In this document: positions 1 to 6,415 of the stretch, piece by piece
Position numbering within the stretch: the first letter of the stretch is position 1
Layout of the letters: the number at the start of each line of letters is the position of its first letter
NCBI GenBank assembly: GCA_946623765.1
Contig: CAMORL010000069.1
Coordinates: 1-8,465 of the forward strand
Reading direction: 5' to 3'
Origin: an uncultured Clostridia bacterium
Lineage (GTDB): Bacteria; Bacillota_A; Clostridia; Christensenellales; CAG-138
Length of the DNA stretch: 8,465 nt
The notes under the pieces: model-generated
Told to the model about the DNA's origin: nothing
The model's database searches: none
The model's input: the letters and a program-made list of their open reading frames with translations, nothing else
Made by a program: the position numbers and the translations under genes

Positions 1-1080
1 ACCTATAAGCCCACGAACGGCGAAAAGCTCGAAAAGGACGCGGCAATGCCGACGCATAAGGAAGCGATCGCTATGGTGCTCGACGTGCTCGCCGATCCGA
101 AGATCGGCGTCATTTCCGACATGAAATCCATCGTGGCGGTCGGTCATCGCGTCGTTCACGGCGGAACGAAGTTCACCAAGTCCGTGCTGATCGACGACGA
201 GGTCATCAAGATGATCGAAGCCTGCACGCCGCTTGCGCCGCTTCACAACCCCGCCAACCTCATGGGCATCAGCGCCTGCCGCGCCGTTATGCCGGACACC
301 CCGATGGTCGCCGTGTTCGATACCGCATGGGGCATGAGCATGGAGCCGAAAAACTACATCTACGCGCTGCCGTATGAGGTCTACGAAAACTATGACGTCC
401 GCCGCTACGGCTTCCACGGCACGTCCCACATGTTCGTCACCGGCGAGGCAATCAAGCGCCTCGGCAAGGTCGGCGATCCGAACGTCCGCGTTATCACCTG
501 CCACCTCGGCAACGGTTCTTCCGTGAGCTGCTCGAAGGGCGGCAAGTGCGTCAACACCTCCATGGGTCTGACGCCTTTGGAAGGTCTCCCGATGGGCACG
601 CGCTGCGGCAGCATCGATCCGGCGATCGTTCCGTTTTTGATGAAGGCAATGAACGTGACCGCAAAGGAAGTCGACACCATGATGAACAAGAAGAGCGGCA
701 TGCTCGGCATCTCCGGCGTGTCCAGCGACTTCCGCGATCTGTGGGCTGCAAAGAACGAGGGCAACGAACGCGCCGCGCTCGCGCTCGATATGTTCGCGCA
801 GGGCGTCAAGCGCCTGATCGGCGGCTACTCCGCAGAGATGGACGGCGTGGACTGCATCGTTTTCACGGCAGGCGTCGGCGAGAATGACGCGGCAACGCGC
901 GAGCTGATCATGCGGAACATGGATTACCTCGGCATCGATTTCGATTTCGAACTGAACCGTACCGCACCGCGCGGAAAGGAAATCGTTCTTTCGAAGCCCG
1001 GTTCCAAGGTTACCGTTATGGTTCTTCCGACCGACGAAGAACTTGCGATCGCAAGAGACACCGCAGCGATCGCGCTGTAA
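1..1080 (+). CDS. ackA: Acetate kinase, 5' end missing
   Basis: Catalyses ATP + acetate <-> ADP + acetyl phosphate in the cytoplasm, the ATP-yielding last step of the Pta-AckA acetate pathway in fermenters. The frame is open from base 1 (it begins TYKPTNGEKLEK), so the gene enters from outside the window and the ATG at 46 is internal. 359 codons are visible; the family is usually near 400 aa, so roughly the first 40 residues are missing, including the N-terminal Asn of the nucleotide-binding fold. Family blocks seen in order: VGHRVVHGG, LAPLHNPAN, VAVFDTA, the signature YGFHGTSH, HLGNGSSV (phosphate binding), GLTPLEGLPMGTRCGSIDP, VFTAGVGEND, and PTDEELAIARDT with the conserved Glu near the C-terminus. 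No frameshift or lost motif in the visible part. A terminator follows 11 bases after the stop, so it ends its transcription unit. pta would be the expected upstream neighbour but cannot be seen. Confidence 0.97.
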   Translation, partial: TYKPTNGEKLEKDAAMPTHKEAIAMVLDVLADPKIGVISDMKSIVAVGHRVVHGGTKFTKSVLIDDEVIKMIEACTPLAPLHNPANLMGISACRAVMPDTPMVAVFDTAWGMSMEPKNYIYALPYEVYENYDVRRYGFHGTSHMFVTGEAIKRLGKVGDPNVRVITCHLGNGSSVSCSKGGKCVNTSMGLTPLEGLPMGTRCGSIDPAIVPFLMKAMNVTAKEVDTMMNKKSGMLGISGVSSDFRDLWAAKNEGNERAALALDMFAQGVKRLIGGYSAEMDGVDCIVFTAGVGENDAATRELIMRNMDYLGIDFDFELNRTAPRGKEIVLSKPGSKVTVMVLPTDEELAIARDTAAIAL

Positions 1081-1090
1081 GAATACTTTC

Positions 1091-1121
1091 GGGCTGCGGA
1101 TTTGTTTCCGCAGCCCTTTTT
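1091..1121 (+). terminator. Intrinsic terminator of ackA
   Basis: A perfect 10-bp inverted repeat, GGGCTGCGGA (1091-1100) and TCCGCAGCCC (1107-1116), encloses a 6-base loop and is followed directly by five T (1117-1121). It sits 11 bases after the ackA stop. This is a classic Rho-independent terminator and separates ackA from recJ. The TTG that could extend the recJ frame upstream (1102) lies in its loop, which argues against that start. Confidence 0.92.
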
Positions 1122-1128
1122 ATGCCGT

Positions 1129-3114
1129 ATGCGATATTTGATGCCGAAAAACACGGACGTTTCCGACGCCGTCACAGAGGATATCCGGACCCGGTTCGGA
1201 TTTACGCGCGCGTTTGCCGCAATGCTTGTGCGGCGAGGGCTGGTTGACGACGCCGCGATCGAAGCGTATCTGCATCCGGAAGCACAGGATCTTCCCGATC
1301 CGTTCGCCTTTGCCGATATGCGGCGCGCGGTCGAACGGATCCGGACGGCGATACAGAACGGCGAACGCATCTGCGTTTACGGCGATTATGACACCGACGG
1401 CGTGTGCGCCGTGTCGATCCTCTTTGATGCGCTGAAACGTCTCGGCGCGCGTGCGGACTATCTGCTGCCGAGCCGGTTTGCGGAGGGCTACGGACTGAAT
1501 CGGAATGCCGTCGATGCGATGCACCGGGATGGCGTAAAGCTGATCGTCACGGTGGACAACGGGATTTCCGCGCACGCGGAGATTGCATACGCTGCCTCGC
1601 TCGGCATGGACACGGTCGTAACCGATCATCACCGCTGCCATGAAACGCTTCCGGACGCCGAAGCGGTCGTGTGCGCGACGAGGACCGATCAGGATCCTGC
1701 GCTCGGTTGCCTTTGCGGCGCAGCCGTCGCCATGATGCTTGCGTGCGGGCTGGGACTGTCGATCGGCAGATATCTTCCGGTCGCCGCGCTTGCAACGATG
1801 GCGGACGTCGTTCCGCTGAACGCGCCGAACCGTACCATTGTGAAAAAAGGGATGCCGCTGATTCCGTCGCATCCCGGACTCAAAGCGCTGTTAGACGCCG
1901 CCGGCGTGGAAGGGATCGCAGGGGAGAGCACGCTTTCGTTCGTACTGGCGCCGCGCATCAACGCCGCCGGACGCATGGGAGACGCAACGCGCGCGGTGCG
2001 GCTGCTCCTTTCCGAAGACGCAGAGGAACGGCAGGCGCTTGCGGCAGAGCTTGAAAGCGAAAACGTCCGCCGCAGGGCGGAGGAACAGCGCATCTTCAAG
2101 GAGGCGATCGCCGGGGTCAAAGACGCGTCCCCGCGGATCCTCGTGCTGTGCGGCGCGGATTGGAATCCCGGCGTGACCGGCATCGTCGCTTCAAGACTGC
2201 TCGAACAATTTCACTGTCCCGTGCTTCTGTTCAGCGAGGCAAAAGGACATTACGTCGGATCGGGGCGCAGCGTGCCGTCCGTGGATCTGTTCGCGTTGCT
2301 GACGCGTCATAAGGATCTGTTTGAGCGGTTCGGCGGACACCGGCTTGCCGCAGGCGCAACGATCGAAAAGGAGCGCTTCGAAACGGTCGCGGAAGCGCTT
2401 TCGACGGACCTTCGGACCCTGTTTCCGCTCGGACTTCCCGAGGAGGAATGCACGGTCGAGGACCGGCTCTCGGTTTCGGAAATCACACCGGTGTTTGCGC
2501 GGGAGCTCACGTATCTCGCGCCGTTCGGAGAGGGAAACCGCGCGCCGCTTTTTGAGATCGACGGAACTCTGTCCGACGTGCGCACGATGGGGCACGAGGG
2601 CGCGCATCTCGGCGCAAAGCTGTCCGACGCAAACGCCGCCGTCCGGATCGTTTCGTTCGGAAACGGCGCGCGTTTTCTGGACTGGTCGTCCGTCTCGATC
2701 GTTCGGGCGTACGCGTCGATCGAGCTCGGCAGCTACAGGGGCAGACCGGAGGTCTCGGTAAGGACGGAAGCGCTCGAAGTGCCGGTCGCCGAACCGGTGC
2801 GGGACGCGGTCAATCGCTGCATCCGTTCCATCGAAAACAACGCGCCGCTGCCGGAAGAAGACGTGCTGTCACAGCTTCCGAAGGTTCCGGAACCGGAAAT
2901 CCGCGCGATCTTCCGGACGATACAGCGGCGGCTCAATCACGGCGCGGCGATTGAATGCCTTTCCGAACGCGAACGGACCGCGCTGCTGCCGCTTCTGGAA
3001 ATCGGCGTCGTTCGATGCGTCGGCGGGATTTTTTACAGCGAAACGGTGCAGGAAAAGAAACAAATTCAAAATGCCCTCTTGTACTCAACGGTATGTTTGG
3101 AGTACAATAAATAA
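1129..3114 (+). CDS. recJ: Single-stranded-DNA-specific exonuclease RecJ
   Basis: A 5'-3' single-strand DNA exonuclease used in recombinational repair and base-excision or mismatch repair. About 661 aa from the ATG at 1129. DHH-family motifs: DYDTDG (residues 86-91), VDNG (142-145), TDHH (165-168) and MADVVPL (224-230), all with their metal-binding Asp/His intact. The family block APRINAAGRMGDA follows, then the DHHA1 domain with GSGRSVP and GGHRLAAG (402-409), then an OB-fold region (about 443-546, including LAPFGEGNRAPLFE). Residues from about 550 on form an extra C-terminal region like the RecJ_C extension of Firmicutes RecJ. The start is uncertain. ATG 1129 and ATG 1141 are both in frame and neither has a Shine-Dalgarno sequence. 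I prefer 1129 because MRYLMP gives the usual short basic/aromatic leader of about 20 residues before the conserved RFGFTRAFAAMLVRRG segment. The last 20 or so codons are AT-rich and overlap a candidate promoter for relA. The gene is intact. Confidence 0.95.
   Translation: MRYLMPKNTDVSDAVTEDIRTRFGFTRAFAAMLVRRGLVDDAAIEAYLHPEAQDLPDPFAFADMRRAVERIRTAIQNGERICVYGDYDTDGVCAVSILFDALKRLGARADYLLPSRFAEGYGLNRNAVDAMHRDGVKLIVTVDNGISAHAEIAYAASLGMDTVVTDHHRCHETLPDAEAVVCATRTDQDPALGCLCGAAVAMMLACGLGLSIGRYLPVAALATMADVVPLNAPNRTIVKKGMPLIPSHPGLKALLDAAGVEGIAGESTLSFVLAPRINAAGRMGDATRAVRLLLSEDAEERQALAAELESENVRRRAEEQRIFKEAIAGVKDASPRILVLCGADWNPGVTGIVASRLLEQFHCPVLLFSEAKGHYVGSGRSVPSVDLFALLTRHKDLFERFGGHRLAAGATIEKERFETVAEALSTDLRTLFPLGLPEEECTVEDRLSVSEITPVFARELTYLAPFGEGNRAPLFEIDGTLSDVRTMGHEGAHLGAKLSDANAAVRIVSFGNGARFLDWSSVSIVRAYASIELGSYRGRPEVSVRTEALEVPVAEPVRDAVNRCIRSIENNAPLPEEDVLSQLPKVPEPEIRAIFRTIQRRLNHGAAIECLSERERTALLPLLEIGVVRCVGGIFYSETVQEKKQIQNALLYSTVCLEYNK
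3079..3108 (+). promoter_or_regulatory. Candidate promoter with overlapping palindrome ahead of relA
   Basis: TACAAT (3103-3108) matches the sigma-A -10 consensus at five of six bases. TTGTAC (3079-3084) is a partial -35 (TTG conserved), with an 18-base spacer. A start near 3115 would give a leader of about 24 bases before relA, with its ribosome binding site in place. The two boxes are tied together by a perfect inverted repeat, TTGTACTC (3079-3086) and GAGTACAA (3100-3107), with a 13-base centre. That is the geometry expected of a repressor or MerR-type operator, though I cannot name a regulator. It is not a terminator: the 3' arm is followed by TAATAAATAAG rather than a T run. Inference from sequence only. 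Confidence 0.45.
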
Positions 3115-3138
3115 GTTCGGAAGGAAAGGAGAACGCAT

Positions 3139-5313
3139 ATGGAGGAACGGCTGATCGCAAAATTTACGGAACGATTCGGTCCCGAGCAGGGAAAGACGCT
3201 CGCGGAAGCGGTGTCGTTTGCTTCACGCGTGCACTGCAATCAGAAACGGGACGACGGCACGCCGTTCGTGACCCATCCTTTGACCGTTGCGTCCTATCTT
3301 CTGGACATGGGCATGGATGCGCCGACCGTGATCGCGGGTGTTCTGCACGATACCGTGGAGGACGGCGACAACGTACAGATTACCGACATCGAAAAAATGT
3401 TCGGCAAGGAAGTCGCGTTCCTCGTCGACGGCGTTACCAAGCTCACCAAATCCGGTAAACAGACATACATCACAAAAAAGCAGGAACAGACGGAAAACCT
3501 TCGCAAGCTCTTTCTTGCAATCGCGGAGGACGTGCGCGTCGTCATCATCAAACTCGCCGACCGTCTGCACAACATGCGTACGATCGACGTCTGTTCGCCT
3601 GCTAAGCAAATTAAAAAATCCAAGGAAACGCTCGAGGTCTACGCACCGCTTGCGCACCGCTTCGGCATGGGCGCGATCCGCAGCGAGCTTGAGGACCTTT
3701 CGTTCCGGTATCTGATGCCGGAGGAATACGAAAACATCAAGGCGCAGGTCGACGTCCAGCAAAAGGAACGGCTGGAGCTTCTTTCGAGCGCTATGGAAAA
3801 GATGAAGGTGCTTCTGAAGGAATCGAACATCGAAGGAAGCATTTCGGGACGTCCGAAGCACCTCTATTCGTCCTTCCGCAAGATGCAGCGCAACAACTGC
3901 ACGCTGCACGAGCTCTACGATCTCATTGCGATCCGCATCATCGTCGACACGGTAACGGACTGCTACGCCGCGCTCGGCGTCATCCATGCGACATGGAAGC
4001 CGCTGCCCGGTCGCTTTAAGGACTATATCGCCATGCCGAAGCCGAACCTTTACCGTTCGCTCCATACGACGGTCATGGACGAAAAGGGCATACCGTTCGA
4101 GGTGCAGATTCGCACGAAGGAAATGCACGCCACGGCGGAGTACGGCATCGCGGCGCATTGGATGTATAAGGAAGGCCGCCAGTCCATGACGGAGCTCGAT
4201 CGGAAGACTTCCTGGCTCAGGCAGGTGCTTGAAGCGGAGGAGAATTCCGAGGACAGCAAGGAATTCGTCGACAACATTCTGAAGGATTTCCTCGGCGAGT
4301 ACGTCTTCGTGCTGACGCCGCGGGGCGAGATCATCGACTTGCCGGTCGGCTCGACACCGCTGGACTTTGCGTACCGCATTCACACGAACGTCGGTCATCA
4401 CTGCCAGCACGCCCGCGTGAACGGGAACGTCGTGCGGCTCGATTACAAGCTCAAAACGAACGACGTCGTCGAGATCATCACGTCCAATTCGCAGGCGGGA
4501 CCGAGCCGCGACTGGCTCGGCATCGTCAAAACGCAGACGGCGAAGAACAAGATCCGGCAATGGTTCAAGCATGAAAACCGCGAGGAGAACATTCAGCGCG
4601 GGCGTGAAATGCTGGAGGAGACCGCAAAGCGGCATGCGCAGAGTCTTGCGATCCTGATGAAGCCGGAATATTACAATGAAGTTCTGAAGCGCCACAACCT
4701 TGCGTCGACGGACGATCTCTATTCGGCGATCGGGTTCGGCGGCATTTCTGCGGGACAGGTGCTGCACAAACTCATCGATCTGCATCGCAAGGAGGAACGC
4801 CTCGACGAGATGCAGAAACGCTTCGAGGACGCCGACGAGACGCTTTCGAAAAAGCCGACGCACAAGGCGAATCCCAAGGGCATCTATGTGCACGGCGATC
4901 CCGGCATGGCGGTGTTCTTCGGAAACTGCTGCAATCCTCTTCCGGGCGATCCCATTGTCGGGTACGTCACGCGCGGCAGAGGCGTTTCCGTGCACCGTGC
5001 GGACTGCAAAAACGTTCAAAGTCTGATGCAGGACGCCGAACGCATGATCGAGGTCGAATGGGCGGTCGACGAACGCACGAACTTCAACGCGACGATCCGC
5101 GTCTTTATCGAGGACCGTCCGGGTTCGCTCATGGAGGTGTCGAAGGTGCTTTTGAACCTGAACGTCAACATGACCGATCTTTCGAGCCGGTCGACCGACG
5201 ACGGCTATGCGGCGATGGAGATCACCTGTACCGTATCGAGTTCCGAACAGCTGCAGGTCATTATTTCCAATCTCAAGAAGATCCGGCAGGTCGTGGACGT
5301 GTTCCGCGTGTAA
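3139..5313 (+). CDS. relA: Bifunctional (p)ppGpp synthetase/hydrolase (RelA/SpoT family)
   Basis: Makes pppGpp/ppGpp from ATP plus GTP/GDP and degrades it; the long ribosome-associated stringent-response enzyme (Rel, often named relA in Firmicutes). 724 aa, full family length. Domains: Mn-dependent HD hydrolase (about 25-200) with THP (45-47), HDTVED (70-75) and LADRLHNMRT (139-148), all catalytic residues present; synthetase (about 235-345) with SGRPKHLYS, RFKDYIAMPKPNLYRSLHT and EVQIRT; TGS (about 386-448, VFVLTPRGEIIDLPVGSTPLDFAYRIH); a helical segment with RDWLGIVKT; a zinc-finger/conserved-cysteine region (GNCCNPLPGDPIVGY, HRADC); and a C-terminal ACT/RRM domain (about 653-724). The RFKD loop is the RxKD type of bifunctional Rel proteins, not the ExDD type of hydrolase-dead RelA from gammaproteobacteria, and it agrees with the intact HD site. 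The start is supported by AAGGAG (3126-3131) 7 bases upstream. It leads the dtd-hydrolase-hemZ run. Confidence 0.97.
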   Translation: MEERLIAKFTERFGPEQGKTLAEAVSFASRVHCNQKRDDGTPFVTHPLTVASYLLDMGMDAPTVIAGVLHDTVEDGDNVQITDIEKMFGKEVAFLVDGVTKLTKSGKQTYITKKQEQTENLRKLFLAIAEDVRVVIIKLADRLHNMRTIDVCSPAKQIKKSKETLEVYAPLAHRFGMGAIRSELEDLSFRYLMPEEYENIKAQVDVQQKERLELLSSAMEKMKVLLKESNIEGSISGRPKHLYSSFRKMQRNNCTLHELYDLIAIRIIVDTVTDCYAALGVIHATWKPLPGRFKDYIAMPKPNLYRSLHTTVMDEKGIPFEVQIRTKEMHATAEYGIAAHWMYKEGRQSMTELDRKTSWLRQVLEAEENSEDSKEFVDNILKDFLGEYVFVLTPRGEIIDLPVGSTPLDFAYRIHTNVGHHCQHARVNGNVVRLDYKLKTNDVVEIITSNSQAGPSRDWLGIVKTQTAKNKIRQWFKHENREENIQRGREMLEETAKRHAQSLAILMKPEYYNEVLKRHNLASTDDLYSAIGFGGISAGQVLHKLIDLHRKEERLDEMQKRFEDADETLSKKPTHKANPKGIYVHGDPGMAVFFGNCCNPLPGDPIVGYVTRGRGVSVHRADCKNVQSLMQDAERMIEVEWAVDERTNFNATIRVFIEDRPGSLMEVSKVLLNLNVNMTDLSSRSTDDGYAAMEITCTVSSSEQLQVIISNLKKIRQVVDVFRV

Positions 5314-5322
5314 GGAGGCAGT

Positions 5323-5769
5323 ATGCGAGCAGTGGTACAGCGCGTAACCGAAGCGAGCGTCGCGGTGGACGGCGAAACGATCGGTGCAATTACAAACGGG
5401 CTCTGCGTTCTTTTGGGCGTGTCGGTTGACGATGCACAATCGGACGCGGATTACATGACCGACAAGCTTTTAGGGCTTCGTATCTTTGACGATGAAAACG
5501 GCGTGCCGAACAAATCCGTACTGGATATTTCCGGTTCGATTCTTCTGATCTCGCAGTTCACGCTGCTCGGCGACGCCAGAAAGGGGAGACGTCCGAGCTA
5601 TATCGACGCGGCGCGTCCCGAACAGGCGATTCCGCTGTATGAACGCTGCATCGAAAGACTCAGAGCGTCGGTTCCGGTCGAAACGGGACGCTTCGGCGCG
5701 GACATGAAGGTCTCGATCCAAAACGACGGACCGTTTACGATTCTCCTCGATTCCAAGAAAGGGTTCTGA
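5323..5769 (+). CDS. dtd: D-aminoacyl-tRNA deacylase
   Basis: Hydrolyses D-aminoacyl-tRNA (and in several species Gly-tRNA-Ala) to free tRNA and the amino acid, a chirality checkpoint acting in the cytoplasm as a homodimer. 148 aa, the normal length. It starts MRAVVQRVTEASV, typical of the family. The two active-site signatures are present: SQFTL (77-81), and NDGPFT (134-139), whose Gly-Pro forms the cross-subunit Gly-cisPro motif that excludes L-amino acids. GRFGADM (122-128) precedes the second motif as usual. The start is fixed by AAGGAGG (5312-5318), which overlaps the relA stop codon and lies 4 bases from ATG. The gap to relA is only 9 bases, so the two are translated from one message. 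Position between relA and an MBL-fold gene is a common clostridial arrangement. Confidence 0.96.
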   Translation: MRAVVQRVTEASVAVDGETIGAITNGLCVLLGVSVDDAQSDADYMTDKLLGLRIFDDENGVPNKSVLDISGSILLISQFTLLGDARKGRRPSYIDAARPEQAIPLYERCIERLRASVPVETGRFGADMKVSIQNDGPFTILLDSKKGF

Positions 5770-5770
5770 T

Positions 5771-6415
5771 ATGCGTATTCAAATCTATCCCTGCGGACCG
5801 GTCATGGCGAACATGATGTTCGTCGGACGCGACGACGAAAAGACCGTCGCGGTCATCGATCCGTCGGACGCCGATCTTGCCCTTGCGGTGCTGAAAGAGC
5901 ACGGCTGGACGCTGTCCGACATTCTCGTCACGCATCGGCATTTCGATCATCTGCTCGGCGTTGCGGCGCTGAAAAAGGCAACCGGCGCCAAAATTTATAT
6001 CTCCGAATTGGACGCAGACGGTCTGCGCAGCAATTTGGCAAGCCTCTCCATGACGATGCGGATCCCGCTCAACCCGGTTGAACCGGACGTGCTGCTGCAC
6101 GACGGGGATACGTTCACCGCGGCGGGGCTTTCCTTCCGCGTGCTCGAAACGCCCGGTCACACGATCGGCGGGGTTACATTTGTATGCGACGAGGAGCGGT
6201 GCGCCTTTTCGGGCGATACGCTTTTTGCGGGCGGCTACGGCAGATGCGATCTGCCGACCGGAGATTTCCAGGCGCTGACCCATTCGATCCGGAACGTCCT
6301 CTTTGAACTGCCGGAGGACTACACCGTCTATCCGGGGCACGAAGAGCAAACGACAATCGGCGAGGAGAAGCGCTCCAATCCGATCCTTTACGAGGGTATG
6401 CCGTGGTTCGATTGA
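5771..6415 (+). CDS. Metallo-beta-lactamase-fold hydrolase, glyoxalase II-like (YcbL type)
   Basis: A 214-aa soluble enzyme of the MBL-fold superfamily, group close to YcbL and glyoxalase II. Substrate unknown: thioesters such as S-lactoylglutathione are the usual guess, but other thiol esters are possible and most clostridia lack glutathione. The full dinuclear zinc site is visible: HRHFDH (55-60) giving H55, H57, D59 and H60; H130 in TPGHTIGG; D149 in FSGDTLF; and H190 in VYPGHEE. The glyoxalase II-like block GDTLFAGGYGRCDLPTGD and the C-terminal EKRSNP are also present. The second position of the HxHxDH motif is Arg, where Gly or Thr is more common. It begins one base after the dtd stop, behind a modest AAGGG (5759-5763), so translation is probably coupled to dtd. 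It is not a beta-lactamase: there is no signal peptide, and the motifs are of the glyoxalase II branch. Confidence 0.88.
   Translation: MRIQIYPCGPVMANMMFVGRDDEKTVAVIDPSDADLALAVLKEHGWTLSDILVTHRHFDHLLGVAALKKATGAKIYISELDADGLRSNLASLSMTMRIPLNPVEPDVLLHDGDTFTAAGLSFRVLETPGHTIGGVTFVCDEERCAFSGDTLFAGGYGRCDLPTGDFQALTHSIRNVLFELPEDYTVYPGHEEQTTIGEEKRSNPILYEGMPWFD
6392..6405 (+). promoter_or_regulatory. Ribosome binding site and GTG start of hemZ inside the upstream gene
   Basis: GAGGG (6392-6396) stands 6 bases before GTG at 6403, in the +1 frame relative to the hydrolase gene that is still being translated. This decides the hemZ start as GTG and yields a 13-base overlap with the upstream stop codon (6413-6415). 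A TTG at 6412 that overlaps the stop as TTGA is a weaker alternative with a poorer spacing. Confidence 0.6.

Noticed and set aside
1102..1128. Upstream TTG start that would lengthen RecJ by nine residues
   Set aside because: The TTG lies in the loop of the ackA terminator and the added residues would be coded by the hairpin arm and T run. No ribosome binding site precedes it.
3079..3107. Inverted repeat after recJ read as a terminator
   Set aside because: The arms are only 8 bp and AT-rich, the loop is 13 bases, and the 3' arm is followed by TAATAAATAAG with no T run. A promoter/operator reading fits better.
3223..5439. A 738-codon open frame on the minus strand covering nearly all of relA
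   Set aside because: It mirrors the codon pattern of a GC-rich gene: the plus-strand frame has every Rel motif, while the minus frame is Arg/His/Val/Asp-rich, shows no domain, and has no ribosome binding site. It is a shadow, as is the long minus-strand frame at 6388-8265 opposite hemZ and the T-box.
5771..6415. The MBL-fold protein as an antibiotic-resistance beta-lactamase
   Set aside because: No signal peptide is present, the motif GDTLFAGGYGRCDLPTGD and C-terminal PGHEE belong to the glyoxalase II/YcbL branch, and the gene sits in a housekeeping operon.
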